Source: Pseudeuparius sepicola
Taxonomy: Eukaryota; Arthropoda; Insecta; Coleoptera; Anthribidae
Direction: 5' to 3'
Length of the DNA: 64,000 nucleotides
Assembly (NCBI GenBank): GCA_963920635.1
Contig: OY987304.1
Location: 31,930,365 to 31,994,364, forward strand
Positions 23,931-36,500 of the stretch are shown here, piece after piece. Under the pieces are notes generated by a model. The model made no database searches. It had not been told where the DNA came from and saw only the letters and a list, made by a program, of their open reading frames with translations. Position 1 is the stretch's first letter, and the number at the start of each line of letters is the position of its first letter. The translations under genes were made by a program, and so were the position numbers.

Positions 23931-24541
23931 TAGGGTTACCAGATGTACGGATTAATCCGCGGACATGTTGGGTTTTTTACTACGTCCGGGTGAGTCCGGG
24001 CGAATTTTTCATAAACGTCCGGATTTTAAAGTATGAGTGGTTATAAACAACAAATAATGCAAAATAATAAACTTTTTCACAGTTAGCTACTAAAAGCAGC
24101 CGAATTTCTTTTTGCAATCCCATCTTACAATGCCAATGTGGAGAAAATATTTGCTGCCCAGTTGACCAAATAAAGAAATTGTCTGCTTTTATCTTTTGTG
24201 AAAGGAATACTTAACTACTTATAATTTTAAAAATATGAGCTATTCCGATTTTACGATTTTGGGCTTTTGCCAGAAAATTTAACTTTTTCAATAAATACAA
24301 AGCAGCGAAAAGTACATGTAAAGTGTGTGTGTTGTAACTTATTCAACTTTGTAAGTTTTGGCGAATATTTTTTTTGCCCTTGGGCCTTGTTTTATTAGTA
24401 AAAAGAAAATGGTAACCGCAGCATCAGTCAATCAGTAGAAAATGGAAAATTGTTACTTTGTCAAAAAAAAAATAAAAAAATAATTAAAAAATATATTATT
24501 TTTAAATAAAAATTCAAAAAAGTTTTCATCTGGTAACCCTA
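23931..24541 (-). mobile_element. hAT-type MITE, copy 2
   Basis: Same ends as copy 1 (TAGGGTTACCAGATG...CATCTGGTAACCCTA) with the 8-bp duplication GGAAAAAA at 23923-23930 and 24542-24549. The interior is the reverse complement of copy 1. With 485 bp between them, the two form a natural inverted pair. Confidence 0.9.
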
Positions 24542-24549
24542 GGAAAAAA

Positions 24550-25081
24550 TAAATAAGAGATGGATGGATCACTCCGTACATACGGTGATGTTCAATCTCC
24601 CAGGGATATGAAAGATTGCATTCATATTTACTAAAAATTCATTTTTCCTTAAAATGATAAAAACGGTAAGTTATAAAGGTATGTTTTGTTTGAAAAAATA
24701 AAGTAAATTTTCCCTGTATGCCAAGTTTTTTGATGTTTTTTATTGTTATTATTGCTAGAAAATAGAAAAATATTCATTGAAAACCTATCATTCTTTAAAT
24801 CCTTAAATAAAAACAATAGGCCATGAAAATTACAATAATATGTTCATCTATTGTTTGGTGTATTCTGTGAGCACGAACTTTTTAGGATCTCTGGAACCAC
24901 TATAAAGTAATATAAAATTTATCTAAATATATCTACCTTCTCAATAGTCGAACCCTTGTCTATATGGATAGACAAGGGTCGAACTTAACCTCTAAATCCC
25001 AGGATCAGGATTTTGTGGTTCTTCGTTTGAACGGTAATGAATTAGTGAAAATCAAAGCTGTTTTTTTATTGTTATACAATA
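24550..25081. other. Upstream region of TBL3
   Basis: AT-rich sequence before the start codon. It contains a small hairpin, ACCCTTGTCTAT and its complement around ATGG (about 24953-24980), and no recognisable promoter motif. No open frame of note. Confidence 0.4.
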
Positions 25082-28000
25082 ATGACAAGCTCTAATAAGC
25101 TGAAAGAAGAGTAAGTACCTTTTAAAATATCCACATTACAGCCTCCACTCAGTTGTATCTAAAAACGTGCAGGTTAACCCTGGTCCACAATGTGCTGAAA
25201 CTAGGTCTGTGTATATAGTGCATTCCTTATGAAATGTCTACTATTTTCTTTCAGCTTTGATGTAGAATCAAAATATGGAGCATTTTACACAGGTGGAAAC
25301 GTGGAATGGATAGAAAATACCCTTTATTGCCAAACCAACTCAAATATCACACTTTTAGATGTAGAAACAGGTTGCGTTAAACAAAGTATTGGCGAACCTG
25401 AATCTGACAATGCAGACTTTATTCAGACGTTCACTGTTCAGGATAATAAGGTAGTCACTTCACATAAAAGTGGTCTTTTAAAATTATGGAATACAAATGG
25501 AGAACAAGAAAAAATGTGGAAATATATCCACAAAGGGCCAATAGCAAAATTACGTTTAAAAATTGACGTTTTAGCCAGCGGTGGCTCTGACAGTTTTGTG
25601 CGAATATGGAATTTGAAACACCAAGCTTGTACGTTAAGCTTGAAAGGATGCCAGGGCGTTATAAATGTTGTAGAATTCCATCCAAATGAGAATTGCTTAT
25701 TTGCGAGTGGTGACGATGGAAAAATTAACTGTTATTCACTTGAAAACGGTCAGTTAATAATTGTGTATGATGCACATTACAGCAAAGTGACATGTTTAGC
25801 ATTTGACAGTGACAACAAGCATTTTATTTCATCTGGCCGAGACAAAGTCTTAATATTGTGGGAATATAATAAAAACATTGCACTTAAGACTATTGCAGTG
25901 TACGAATCAATTGAAGCTATAATTTCATTACCACCAAAAACAAAATTGCCTTGTGGAAAATTGGAAATCGGACTATATGTAGCTTCAGCTGGTGAAAATG
26001 GTGTTATAAAAGTGTGGGATGTCCAAAATTTTAGGGAAATTTATGTTCAAAAGCAATCACTAGTATCAAAAGCTTCAGAGCCAGGAGGTCTGGCTATTAC
26101 AAAATTATTACATGACAAAGCAACAAAATCTATAGCAGTTGTAACAGTTGAACACAACATAATAATCCACCATTTGAAATCATTTGTGTGCTTAAAACAG
26201 TTAATTGGATTTTCAGACGAAATACTCGATATAGCATTTGTAGGTAAAGATGAAAGTCACGTTGCTGTAGCAACAAATGCCAATGATATAAAACTGTACT
26301 GTAATGCTACAATGAGTTGTCAACTTTTGAAAGGGCATACTGATATAGTTTTGTCACTAAACACATCAAAAACGAACCCAAACTTGATGCTGTCATCAGG
26401 TAAAGACAATACAGTGAGACTATGGCTGTTCGATGAAAGCGATGCAACTATGGAATATGTTGGTATTGGTCTAAGGCACACTGGTTCGGTTGGATCAATT
26501 TGCTTTGCACAAACAAGTACGGATTTTGGTGTTAGTGTGAGTCAGGATTCTTGCATTAAAGTTTGGGAGATTCCGAAAAAACTAGCAAATAAATCCCAAG
26601 GTTTGAATTGTACATATACAGAGATAGCTCACCAGAAAGATATAAACTGTGTGGTTGTCTCTCCGAATGATAAAATTATTGCTACGGCTTCACAAGACAA
26701 AACTGCCAAATTGTGGACAGACTCACTGACATTAGTTGGCATATTGAAAGGGCATAAGAGGGGAGTATGGTTTCTAAGGTATGTTATGTTTGGTTTTTGT
26801 AGTTAACACTTCTGCAAATAGCATTTTATATTGCAGATTTTCTCCTGTGGATCAAGTAGTGATAACATCATCAGCAGACTGCACTATAAAACTATGGAAT
26901 ATTTTAGATTTAAGCTGCTTGAAGACTATTCAAGCCCATGAGTCCAGTGTTTTAAAAGTCGAATTTATATCGAAAGGGTTGCAGATTCTCAGTGCAGGAG
27001 CAGACGGTCTTATTAAACTACATAACCTTAAAACTTTGGACTGTGTGAAGACATTTGATCAGCACGAAGGCAAAGTTTGGGCTTTGACAGTAAAATCTGA
27101 TGAATCTGGCTTCATTACAGGTAAAATTATAAAGGAAGTGGATAAAGATCCGCGAGTTGCGGATCTTTAGTGTATTTTTTAAAGGTCCGCGAGTCGCCGG
27201 ACGTCTTCATGTACAACAGGAGATTCGTCAGAGCATCGTTAGAGCAGTGGTAGAGCGTTGGACAACCAGTCGGAAGGTCCGGGTTCGAATCCCACGTCAA
27301 GAGTTTTTTTAGGCAGTGGCTATTTATACGTGGCAGTCGGCAACGATGGGCGCTGCCTTATAAAAAAAGAAGGGGTAATTATTTCCAAAGGTGTAACCCG
27401 CCCCCGATTTTCTTGAAATTTAGGCTAACCCCCTATTTTCGCCCGACATTTGGAAATAATTACCCCTTCTTTTTTCATACAGGCAGCACCCATCGCCGAA
27501 AATGGAGGGCATAGAAAATTTACTTCAGACGTATCTAATCATTTTACTTCAGATGTGTATGATGGAGTTAAATGTACGTCCAAAGAAGTCACGTGACTCA
27601 ACTCACCAATGAGAGCACAAGACGTATGCCGACTTTTATATATGTCGGACGTATAAATAGCCACTTTCTTTTTTTTATTTTTTATTTCCACGTTTGGGGT
27701 GTCTGCACCTTCTAGTATGTTCCTTCTTTTACTGTTCGTTTCAAGGACGGGTATTTTCAATAAGGAACAAGCCTACTGCTTTACGGATCGAGATTCGCAA
27801 CTCGCGGACTTTAAAAAAATACACTAAAGATCCGCGACTCGCGGACCTTTATCCACTCCCAATTATAAATGCCATCCAATATTATTACTTTTTTTTAATG
27901 CAGAATTTGCCACTTTGTTGATAAAAATGCAATGTTAATAACTTTGTTTCATATTTTAAGATGTTTCAAAAATACAAATACCTTTAGTAACATTCTCATT

Positions 28001-28501
28001 TGTTTATGTTTTTAAGGTGGCAGTGACTCTTTGCTAATAAAATGGAAGGATGTAACAGAAGAACGAAAGTTAGAACGCATAAAAGAAGCAGAAGAAACTG
28101 CCTTGCAAGAGCAACAACTCAGCAACTACTTACAAAACAATAATTTATCAGCTGCGCTCAAATTATGCCTGAAACTTAACAAACCGTTTCAAACTCTTAA
28201 AGTGATACAAGGAATCATAAAGAACGGAAGTGATTCTATTCTCGAGTCGGCTATAACCTCTCTCAGTCAGTATAACAAAGACAAACTAATGGATTGTGCA
28301 GTAACATGGAACATGAACAGTAAATATTGCGCAATTGCTCAGAGAGTTATCAATATTTTGTTGCAACAGATGAAATTGGATAGGACGATTGAAGTAGCTC
28401 TACCGTACACGGAAAGGCACTTTAAAAGGTTGACGCAACTTATGCAGGATATGTATTTTGTTGATTATACACTGCATACTATTTTAGGGCACAGTAAATA
28501 G
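25082..28501 (+). CDS. TBL3: TBL3/UTP13 homologue, WD40 protein of the small-subunit processome
   Basis: Four exons join in frame: 25082-25110, 25255-26778, 26837-27120 and 28017-28501, giving about 773 residues (human protein about 808). The chain is made of WD40 repeats forming two propellers, with clear units such as LASGGSDSFVRIWN, FISSGRDKVLILWEY, LKGHTDIVLSL, LMLSSGKDNTVRLWLF and IATASQDKTAKLW. The last exon is the Utp13 C-terminal domain, ending ALPYTERHFKRLTQLM, nearly the same as in human. The family works in 18S rRNA maturation within the nucleolar U3 snoRNP. The start is chosen because MTSSNKLKED joins FDVESKYGAFYTGG, the family N-terminus. The last intron (896 nt) carries nested MITEs; no stop or frameshift is seen in the exons. 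Confidence 0.95.
27237..27300 (+). other. tRNA-like sequence (A box and B box)
   Basis: TTAGAGCAGTGGTAGAGCG resembles a Pol III A box and GGTTCGAATCC is a consensus B box, spaced as in a tRNA; a T run follows at 27304-27310. The acceptor stem and the anticodon arm do not pair, so it is a tRNA pseudogene or the head of a tRNA-derived SINE and not a working tRNA. Confidence 0.6.
27312..27669. mobile_element. Mutator-like MITE, nested copy
   Basis: Ends GGCAGTGGCTATTTATACG and its complement, flanked by (G/T)TTTTTTTA at 27303-27311 and 27670-27678, a 9-bp duplication with one mismatch. It belongs to the family of the element at 31668-32755: the words GGTAATTATTTCCA and GACGTACATTTA or inverse occur in both. 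Confidence 0.8.
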
Positions 28502-28749
28502 TATTAATATTTTTGTTTTGTAAATATTTTTTATGTAAAAATGTTAAAATATACATGTTTAATGTTGTTTTTGTCACAATTAGATGGGGTAAAGAGGAAA
28601 CTTGGCAAAAGTTTAATTGTGTGAAAGATAAGGGCAAGAGAAATAACGACTACTGAATTATTTTCTTATTAAGGCAGTTTTTGGCTTTGGCTCTTTTTGG
28701 TAAAAGTAATACCTAAACTGTGGATTTTGCCAACAAATATGATTTATAC
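28502..28749. other. 3' flank of TBL3
   Basis: AT-rich. No canonical AATAAA is seen close to the stop; ATTAATATTTTTG and AAAATATACATG follow. No gene. Confidence 0.4.
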
Positions 28750-29595
28750 TAAAATCGAGGAGTACGCCTGGCGTAAACAAGAGCACGTGCGTTGAAATAT
28801 CTGCCATAGCCGCACGGACGTACGACCTTTATTTAATTTAAAGCTGGTATTACACTTGTCAATTTCTTCGTCAATAAATTGTGCAAGTTGAATTGTGTGT
28901 GTAAAACAGAAATTGTCGTCAATTTACCTTCAATTTCTTTTTCAATTTATTGGCCAAGAAATTGACGCAAGATCGAAAATATTGTGGCAAGTTTGGGTAT
29001 TTCTAGGGATTTTCTGTGTTCCGATCTCAATACCAATTTTAGTGACTTAAAAAAAAATTACCGGAAATGAGATTATGCTCCAGTTCACTCAGTATTCACA
29101 TTAATAACTAATTTATAACTATTGCTTATTAGATTTTTCGATTTTTGCGTGTGATTTGAGAGATTCGCTGATTTATTTACTTATTAATGTTTACATATTT
29201 GTGCTTTCGTGTTGGTAGTATTGAAATTGTACAATAAATCGACCAATTTATTGATGGTGTAAAACATACCACATTATCTACAATTTCTTGGCCAATTTAT
29301 TGTGCAATTTATTGGCCAAGAAATTGACAAGTGTAATACCAGCTTTAGTCTTACCAAAATATTTCAGACAAGAATTATTGGCTTAATTAAAATGGTTCAA
29401 AACATCGATAAAAATATTTGTGGCAGTGTCTAAATAGCTGAAAACATTAAGATAAAACCGAATATCTACACTTTTGCGATCGAGCACGTCCCTGTTTCCG
29501 AGTCGGGTGAAATTTTATAGCCTACCGACCAATCGCGGATCGTCTTTGAACACGTGGTTTTATTTACGCCAGGCGTACGGATTGCTCGATTTTAT
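28750..29595. mobile_element. Foldback MITE with a nested MITE at 28841-29346
   Basis: Outer ends TAAAATCGAGGAGTACGCCT and GGCGTAAA return inverted at 29560-29595. Inside, AAAGCTGGTATTACACTTGT and the following CAATTTCTT return at 29310-29346. The inner element repeats the words CAATTTCTTGG and AATTTATTG several times. Neither codes for protein. Confidence 0.75.
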
Positions 29596-29639
29596 CAGAG
29601 TTTACTATAGTATCAGCAGAGGTATCAGCACAGACCTTA

Positions 29640-29875
29640 CCGAACTTTCACCGTTTTAGTATACATAGCCATGGCTGGGCGGCGCGCCGCCGTGTATTCG
29701 GCTAGGTTCGTCAGTCGTTGGCGGGGGGCGGGGCGTGTTTTTTGCTCGCAAAACTCGACTGATAAGCGGTGCGGGACTACTGTGTACTCCCCCCGCCAAC
29801 GACTGACAAACCTAGCTGGACGCACGGCGACGCGCGGCCTATTCACCTATGTCTACTAAAACGGTGAAAGTACGG
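29640..29875. mobile_element. GC-rich MITE, copy 2
   Basis: Second copy of the element at 10057-10281, same orientation, TA on both sides, with the internal GTCAGTCGTTGGCGGGGG hairpin kept. The short word GCTATATAGGTCTGTGGTAT follows at 29886-29905 and also occurs at 16503-16522. Confidence 0.85.
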
Positions 29876-30169
29876 TATAGCTACGGCTATATAGGTCTGT
29901 GGTATCCTCAGACTAATGATCAGTAGAGTGTAATGAAATGAATATAGGAGCTTTTCAAATTACCCGCCACCTCATAGATCGCGGGCGTGAATCAGAAGTT
30001 TGTTACGGTTTACTCCCATGGAATTTATCCCAAATTATTTTTCATCCACAAAATTGATGTGACTTGAAAAATTATTTTTTTATTTTCCTAACTCTCCCCT
30101 TACAGGAACTCTACAGTTTTGCCATTAATTATTATATTTTTATGATTTGTATATACTTTTCTTGATATT

Positions 30170-30422
30170 AGCCGCGTTCCTGTTGCTAGTTTTCTTAAGA
30201 ATTCTTACTTTATCTCAGTTGGTGGCAGTTCCTTTTACAAATGAGAATGTGAGCTAAAGTGAGATTTTTTACTTCCCCCTTCACCCTTCAAACACATCCT
30301 CGCCAGGATGTGGTGGGGAAAATGAGCCTTTCACAAGATGAGCCTTTGACAGGAAAAAACAAACCGAGTGGCTCGGCTAACAACTGAGCTAAAGTTCTCA
30401 GTGTAGGGCAAAAGGAACGCTG
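30170..30422. mobile_element. MITE just upstream of TMEM94
   Basis: AGCCGCGTTCCT...TTTATCTCAGTTG at 30170-30230 returns inverted at about 30376-30422 (CAACTGAGCTAAAG...AGGAACGCT). Ends about 130 bp before the TMEM94 start codon, so it lies in or next to the promoter. Confidence 0.6.
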
Positions 30423-30549
30423 ATATTATTCTGTGAATATCCTAATCTTTGTGTTATTTGATTTGTTGTCAAAGTTATCTAACCTTCAAAAATAACATTT
30501 TTGAACCAGATGAAGAAAATATCCAAAATTATAATAAAAATATGTGAAA

Positions 30550-33500
30550 ATGGAGACGAATCCCGAAGAAACTAGTTTGAACACGAAGGATGCCCTGAAC
30601 AAATTATACCTTGAAATTGATGGAGTTTTGCAACAATTTATTTCATCTCAAAAATCTAGGTATTTCTTAAATCTTATTAAAAATTGTGTGTAATTAATTA
30701 TTGTATGAATCTTGCAGAAAGTCTAAATCATGGGCCTTTGTGAGAGATACATTCAGTCACAAGCGAAAGCATACGGCTATAAATTGGGTATCAGCCTCTT
30801 TTCAGCTGTGGGCATCTATTGCATTATTTATCGGATATTTTAAGAATGAAGAAAGTATTGAGTTTTATGAAGCTCTCATAATTTTATTTTTGTTGGTTAT
30901 AAACATTGCCGTTGAACTCTATGACAATAAACTCAGGCATGAGGAGATTTTGAACAGAGTTAGAGCTGTTCTACACAAACTAAAATCTGAAATAAATACT
31001 ATAGAATGGAGCAGTGAAAATTATCCTAATCTCTTTGTACCTTATTCACCGTGTATTACATTACAGTGGACTTATAGAGATGGCAAACTAGTAAATCTAC
31101 CATGGTCGTTGTTAGTCAAGGATGACATTATTTTAGGTAGGAGTTATATACCAATTAAAGACAGAAGGATTATTTCCTAATAGGTAATGTTTTATATTGC
31201 TCATTTGGTGCAATTTGATAATAATTTATAGCCGAGTTTATAGCTAACTGTGTACAGCCTACTACGGCTTTCTTAGTTAAACCATCTAAGATGAGAAATA
31301 AAGGTGTGTAGTAAATTTAGTAAGAGAGAGGAGAGGTTTTGAAAAACAGCATTGAAAATATGGTACTTGATGAAAATTTACAAACTTGATAAAGCAATTC
31401 CTGGACACTTGCATAAGAGCCTACGATTATTTCTAAAAATACTATTTATGTAAGTAGCAAGTTTTTAGACTTTCTTCGAACTTTGGCGGGAAAGCACTTT
31501 ATGACATCACAAGTGTTTTAAAAAGGCAATTTGGCAACATGGCAATACCACTGAAGTGTTTTGAGACTTATTCTGCGGTGAAAGTTGCGAAAAAAGTTGA
31601 CATTTCAAAATTCTAACCTCAAGCCCCTAGACTTAGGATGCCTACATTTAGAGTAGTGTTTTTTGTAGGAAGTGGCTATTTATATGTCCGACATATATGA
31701 AAGTCAGTATACGTCTTGCGCTCTCATTGGCGAGTTGAGTCACATGACTTCTATGGACGTACATTTAGCTCCATACACGTCCGAGTCTGAAGTAAACTGA
31801 TTTTAGATATGTCGAAAGTGCATTTTTTTCAAGCATTGTTACAATAAGGAGGGTGTATGCCCTCCTTTTTCGGCGATGGGTGCTACGGTATGAAAAAATA
31901 AGTGGTAATTATTTCCAATAGTGTAACCCACCCCCGATTTACTTGAAATTTTAACTAGGTACCCCCTATTTTCGCCCGACGTTCGGCGCTGTAAATAAGC
32001 CGGATTTATAAACTTTGAAGTTTCCGTTTGACGTTGATGCAGCTGTTGTTTCCATAAACTTTTTCCGCTCCGTTTATAATTTTCTGTATGCCTGTGTGTT
32101 ATCAACGCAAGAAAAATAAAGCATATACAACAATCGTCATCGGAGCGAAGTCGTTCGATTTTAATACTCTGATTTAGCAATTTAGCAACTCTAAATACAT
32201 TTTGTTAACTACTATGTATCGGTATTTTGGATAATTAATATGAAAAATATTACACAAAATCAATACAGATGATCAGCTGATAAACTGGGAAACCATGTGA
32301 CCTCCCACATGACCCTTAAGAAGGCACTTCATTGGCCTGAGAGGCAACGGCAAACGGAAAAAGATAAATGTTGGCTATCCAAACGGACCTCCAGGAGGTC
32401 CGTTGTTATCCCTGAAGGAATTTGACTTTATAATAATTAAAAATAAAAATAGGGCCAAAATTTCAAGAAAATCGGGGGGGGGGGGGGGTGGCACCATTGG
32501 AAATAATTACCACTTATTTTTTCATACCGCAGCGCCCATTGCCGAAAAAGGAGAGCACACACGCTATTTATTGCAACGATGCTTGAGAAAAATGCACTTC
32601 CGGCGTATCTAAAGTCAGTTTAATTCGGACTCAGACGTGTATGGAGCTAAATGTACGTCCAAAGAAGTCACGTGACTACGTGACTCAACTCGCCAATCAG
32701 AGCGCAAGACGTATACCGACTTTCATATACGTCGGACGTAAAAATAGCCACTTTCTTTTTTGTAAATATTCAGTCGTGTTGTTCTGCAAATCACTTTGGC
32801 AAGGTTGGACCTAGATACAGAATTCGGGCTTAGTACTTCTAAGCACTTTGATGCCTTTATAAAAGCACCTTCAAGAATGTCTGGTGTACGTCAGGGAGCA
32901 TTTGCAGAGTTTCTCAAGGATGGGAGATTGTCATAGGTATGAGACCCGAGATAGGGATGACCTCAACCCGTCCTTCCATAGATTGCTCAGATCGAGGGAT
33001 GGAGTCTCCTACCACTCTTTGAGGTTTTATAATGTCCTCCCCGGCGTTGTAAGACGCTTGCCTGTGAGTAGGTTCAGAGTGGTATTAAAAAAATGTCTGA
33101 AGTCTAGGGCCTTCTACAGTGGGGACGAATATCTTAGTGATAACTTTAGTGGCTTGGGTGTTGAGGTGCGGGGTGCCTATTTCCCTGGGCGGATGGACAT
33201 CTTTTTTGTCTTTGTCTTTATTGTTTTTAAAACTAGTAAATAGTAACAAATGTGTTGGTCTCGCTAGATGTTGATTCTTGCATATTTTTAATACATTTTT
33301 AATTTATTTGTAAATTTGTCCTATTTGTGAGATTGTTTCATTGTATTGAGTCTTGCTATTGGTGGTTTTTACTCTTAAATATGTGTTGTTTTGATCTTAA
33401 AATTGTATATGACTTGTGAAAAGTGTTCTCGTGTTTGTATCACCAATAAATGATTGATCGATTGATTAATTGATCCATGAAAGCATCTAATTTTGTCAAA

Positions 33501-36500
33501 TTATCGGATTGCCCTTTCACGTAATCCTTGTCCATGATAATTTACCTACACTACACAACTACTAACAACACGATAACTACACAAACAATATAATAACAAA
33601 TAGGAATAACACTATAATAAATCACACATATATCTACTACTGTTTTGATTGTGCTACATATGAATGACAGCATGATAGGATGCCTGGTGCCACGCTTGGG
33701 TGGGTGGGTGGCGTTGCCACATACGTGAATATTTCCGCATTATTGAAGTCTGAATATTTACCGTATGTTCTGTATGACTGTATACACATATTTTAACCAA
33801 AGTATCATGTGACAGAGACGAAGGATATAGTTTTCAGCATGTGCAGCATAAACAGACACCATCTTGCTATAAAGGAGTCAATACATGAAACACATTCGTA
33901 ATAAAAAAGTATTTATGTGACAAATAATAGATATTCATAGGCAAGCTGGAGACATTTGAATAGAAAAGTACAATTTGCGTTTGTTCTACGAATTATTGCA
34001 AACGGGCACCGGCAACATTGCAATGTCGTTTCTTTAATTATAATCTATAATCTACTGTAAACTGAGTACAGTTTTAGAGTAATTCAAAATATTGCCAACT
34101 ACCCTATTGGCATCTGATACTCGGTGGCCCACCACACGTCATATTTGCCTAAATTTTTGCCTGATTTGTTTTGGTTGATAATATATTCAATGATAATACA
34201 ATATTTGAAAAGTTCACTTTTAACCTCCTGTAACTGTTAATCTCAAGAAACAATTATAAGACGGATAGGGATTATTAAGCAGTTACCCAGTTACCGTCAA
34301 CATTCTTAATTTTAAATATTTTGTGTTTGAAATTGTTCCTAAAACGTTTGTTTCATATGTTATCAAGATACATTTTCTTATGTTACATTATATTTGGTAG
34401 TGGATGAATACACTTTTAAAATATACCACTTCAGTAGCATCATATGGAAATATCATATATGGCCAGTGTTTGAATAAAAACTGTTTTACTCAAAAATGCT
34501 CCATAGACATTATGACATAATATAAACTTATTTTTATAATGATTGAGGGATCAGTGAAATGTATTTTGTGCACGACCTACCTACAATGTTGGCTGTTTTG
34601 TCATAGCTGGCAGTTAAAAAATGGGTGATTTTGCAAACTCGTAACTTCACATTGCATTACGCACTAGTGAAATTTGAAGCTATTGCTATTGTACACTGTT
34701 AAAAACAATGCTAACTGCAGACTGGGGTAGGTATAAAGGTGAATCACAAGTTAATATTTTAGTAAGTATGTACCTGTGGATTGATAATAAAAATATAATA
34801 TGAACTTAAGCAACATTTCAATTAAGTATGAACTTGTGCACTCAAATCCGGGTAAAATTAAATTGTAAACCTCAGGATGTCCAGAAAATCAAAATATATG
34901 TTGATAAAGAATTCCATACTAATACCTGTACTGTAATGAGGTTCATTATGATAGAGATTTTTCATTATGATACAAGTTTATAACCAATAGAAATGCATTA
35001 TAACGATTTGCAACCAATAGAAATGTGGCATCAAAGAAATATTCTGTTAATATGTAGGTTGCCATCACCATGACCGATTTAAACTTTATCAATTTTGACA
35101 ATTCATAGTTACTGTTTATTTAGTAAATTCCTAAAGTTAGTAAGTTATGCCTTTTCAAAGAAAATCTGTTAAAAATATGGGATACTGAGTGAAATTAAAA
35201 ATAATATGAAAGAAAAATAATTAATATCAATATTTTCCCAGTTTCAAATAAGAGCGGCATGTTATTGGTATCGATTGAAAGGTAATAATTAAGCGCTTGG
35301 ATTAAAGAGTTCGTCTACTAAACCGTTGGATAGTGTTTTAAATCCCACACAAGGCTTAACTTTTTTTAATTCTTTTTTATCACTACATACAGCCCTTAAA
35401 CAATTTCCTCGGGCAAAAAGTGCATTATTTATGCCTTTTGCATTTGTAAATAATTATCTGTAAAATCCGCAAACATAAATGAACATTTTTATTGAAAATT
35501 AATATAACTAATTTTTGTTGTTATGACTGGTTGTAGAAAAAATAGTGTATGCAACTCACATTTAATGGCTATTAAGACATATTCATTATGACATTTGCCT
35601 ATGGCTCGCATCATAATTCTCATAGATTAATATGTATGTATACTAGTATATTGTGCAACGAGTTATGGAATGGCCCATATTCCACACAAGTGAAAAGTTT
35701 TTAGTCCAAGACAAAAGCGAGACAACTGGACCAAGATACTGGATATAGAGGGCTAATATGTAACTAAATTTGGCCAAAAGCCGTGTGGAATCATTCCGAA
35801 CAGAGTTTGAAATTATTGCACACAGAGTGTTGTTATATGTCCTTTTCACGTAAACGAAATAACATATTTCTATTAATAAAAAATAAATACACATCCCGTA
35901 ATTTAAAAAAGAAACAATTGAAATTTTTTATTAAGTAAACCTTTTGTAGCACCTATAGGTACCTTAAATTTACCCCAAAATTTATATAAAATGGGAATAA
36001 GCCCTTGTGGCCACGCTTTCTCTATCTGCGTACTAATCATTATCGACCACGTGCAGATATATTCTTTTAGGTGGGGAATTCAAAATACATGCGAATGTTT
36101 TCGCCATCATTCAAAATTGTCGGCTCTCTGTTTAAATGTTAAAACCAAATTGATACTTTCTTAATACAGTTCGTAGAAACATGGCAACTCCACAAGATTT
36201 CAGCCAATCACTGCTCTAGAGCCATGAATAATAATTCTTTTAGGCATTTCCCGTTCAAAAAATTTTTTTTGGGCTTAATGGACCATCAAAATTTTAAAAA
36301 ATAAAATAAAAAATCACAAAAAGGACGTACTGTTCCTACATAATTTTTAGTTGTGAAATGTGTGGTTTCTAAAATAGTGTAGTGAGAAATATATTTACTG
36401 AATATTACACACAGGTATCTAATATATTGTTTCCCATTTAATTATCCAGTTTGGAAATAGCTAACAATAGTTACAAAAAAACTTGCTGCATGATCCAAAT

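Larger units (their letters stand above)
27134..27860. mobile_element. Mutator-like MITE in TBL3 intron 3
   Basis: Ends GGAAGTGGATAAAGATCCGC and its complement (ATCCACTCCC) with a 9-bp target duplication AATTATAAA at 27125-27133 and 27861-27869. A 9-bp duplication is typical of Mutator-like elements. TIR segments hold repeated TCCGCGAGT words. It contains a tRNA-like sequence and a second nested MITE at 27312-27669. Confidence 0.85.

Noticed and set aside
27237..27300. Functional tRNA gene
   Set aside because: A and B boxes are present but the acceptor and anticodon stems do not pair.
31839..32180. Minus-strand ORF of 113 codons
   Set aside because: Lies across the arm of the Mutator-like foldback and shows no domain.
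32466..32479. Poly-G tract as a regulatory element
   Set aside because: It lies within a TE arm whose other copies read GGTGGG/CCCACCCCC there, so it is a slippage product.
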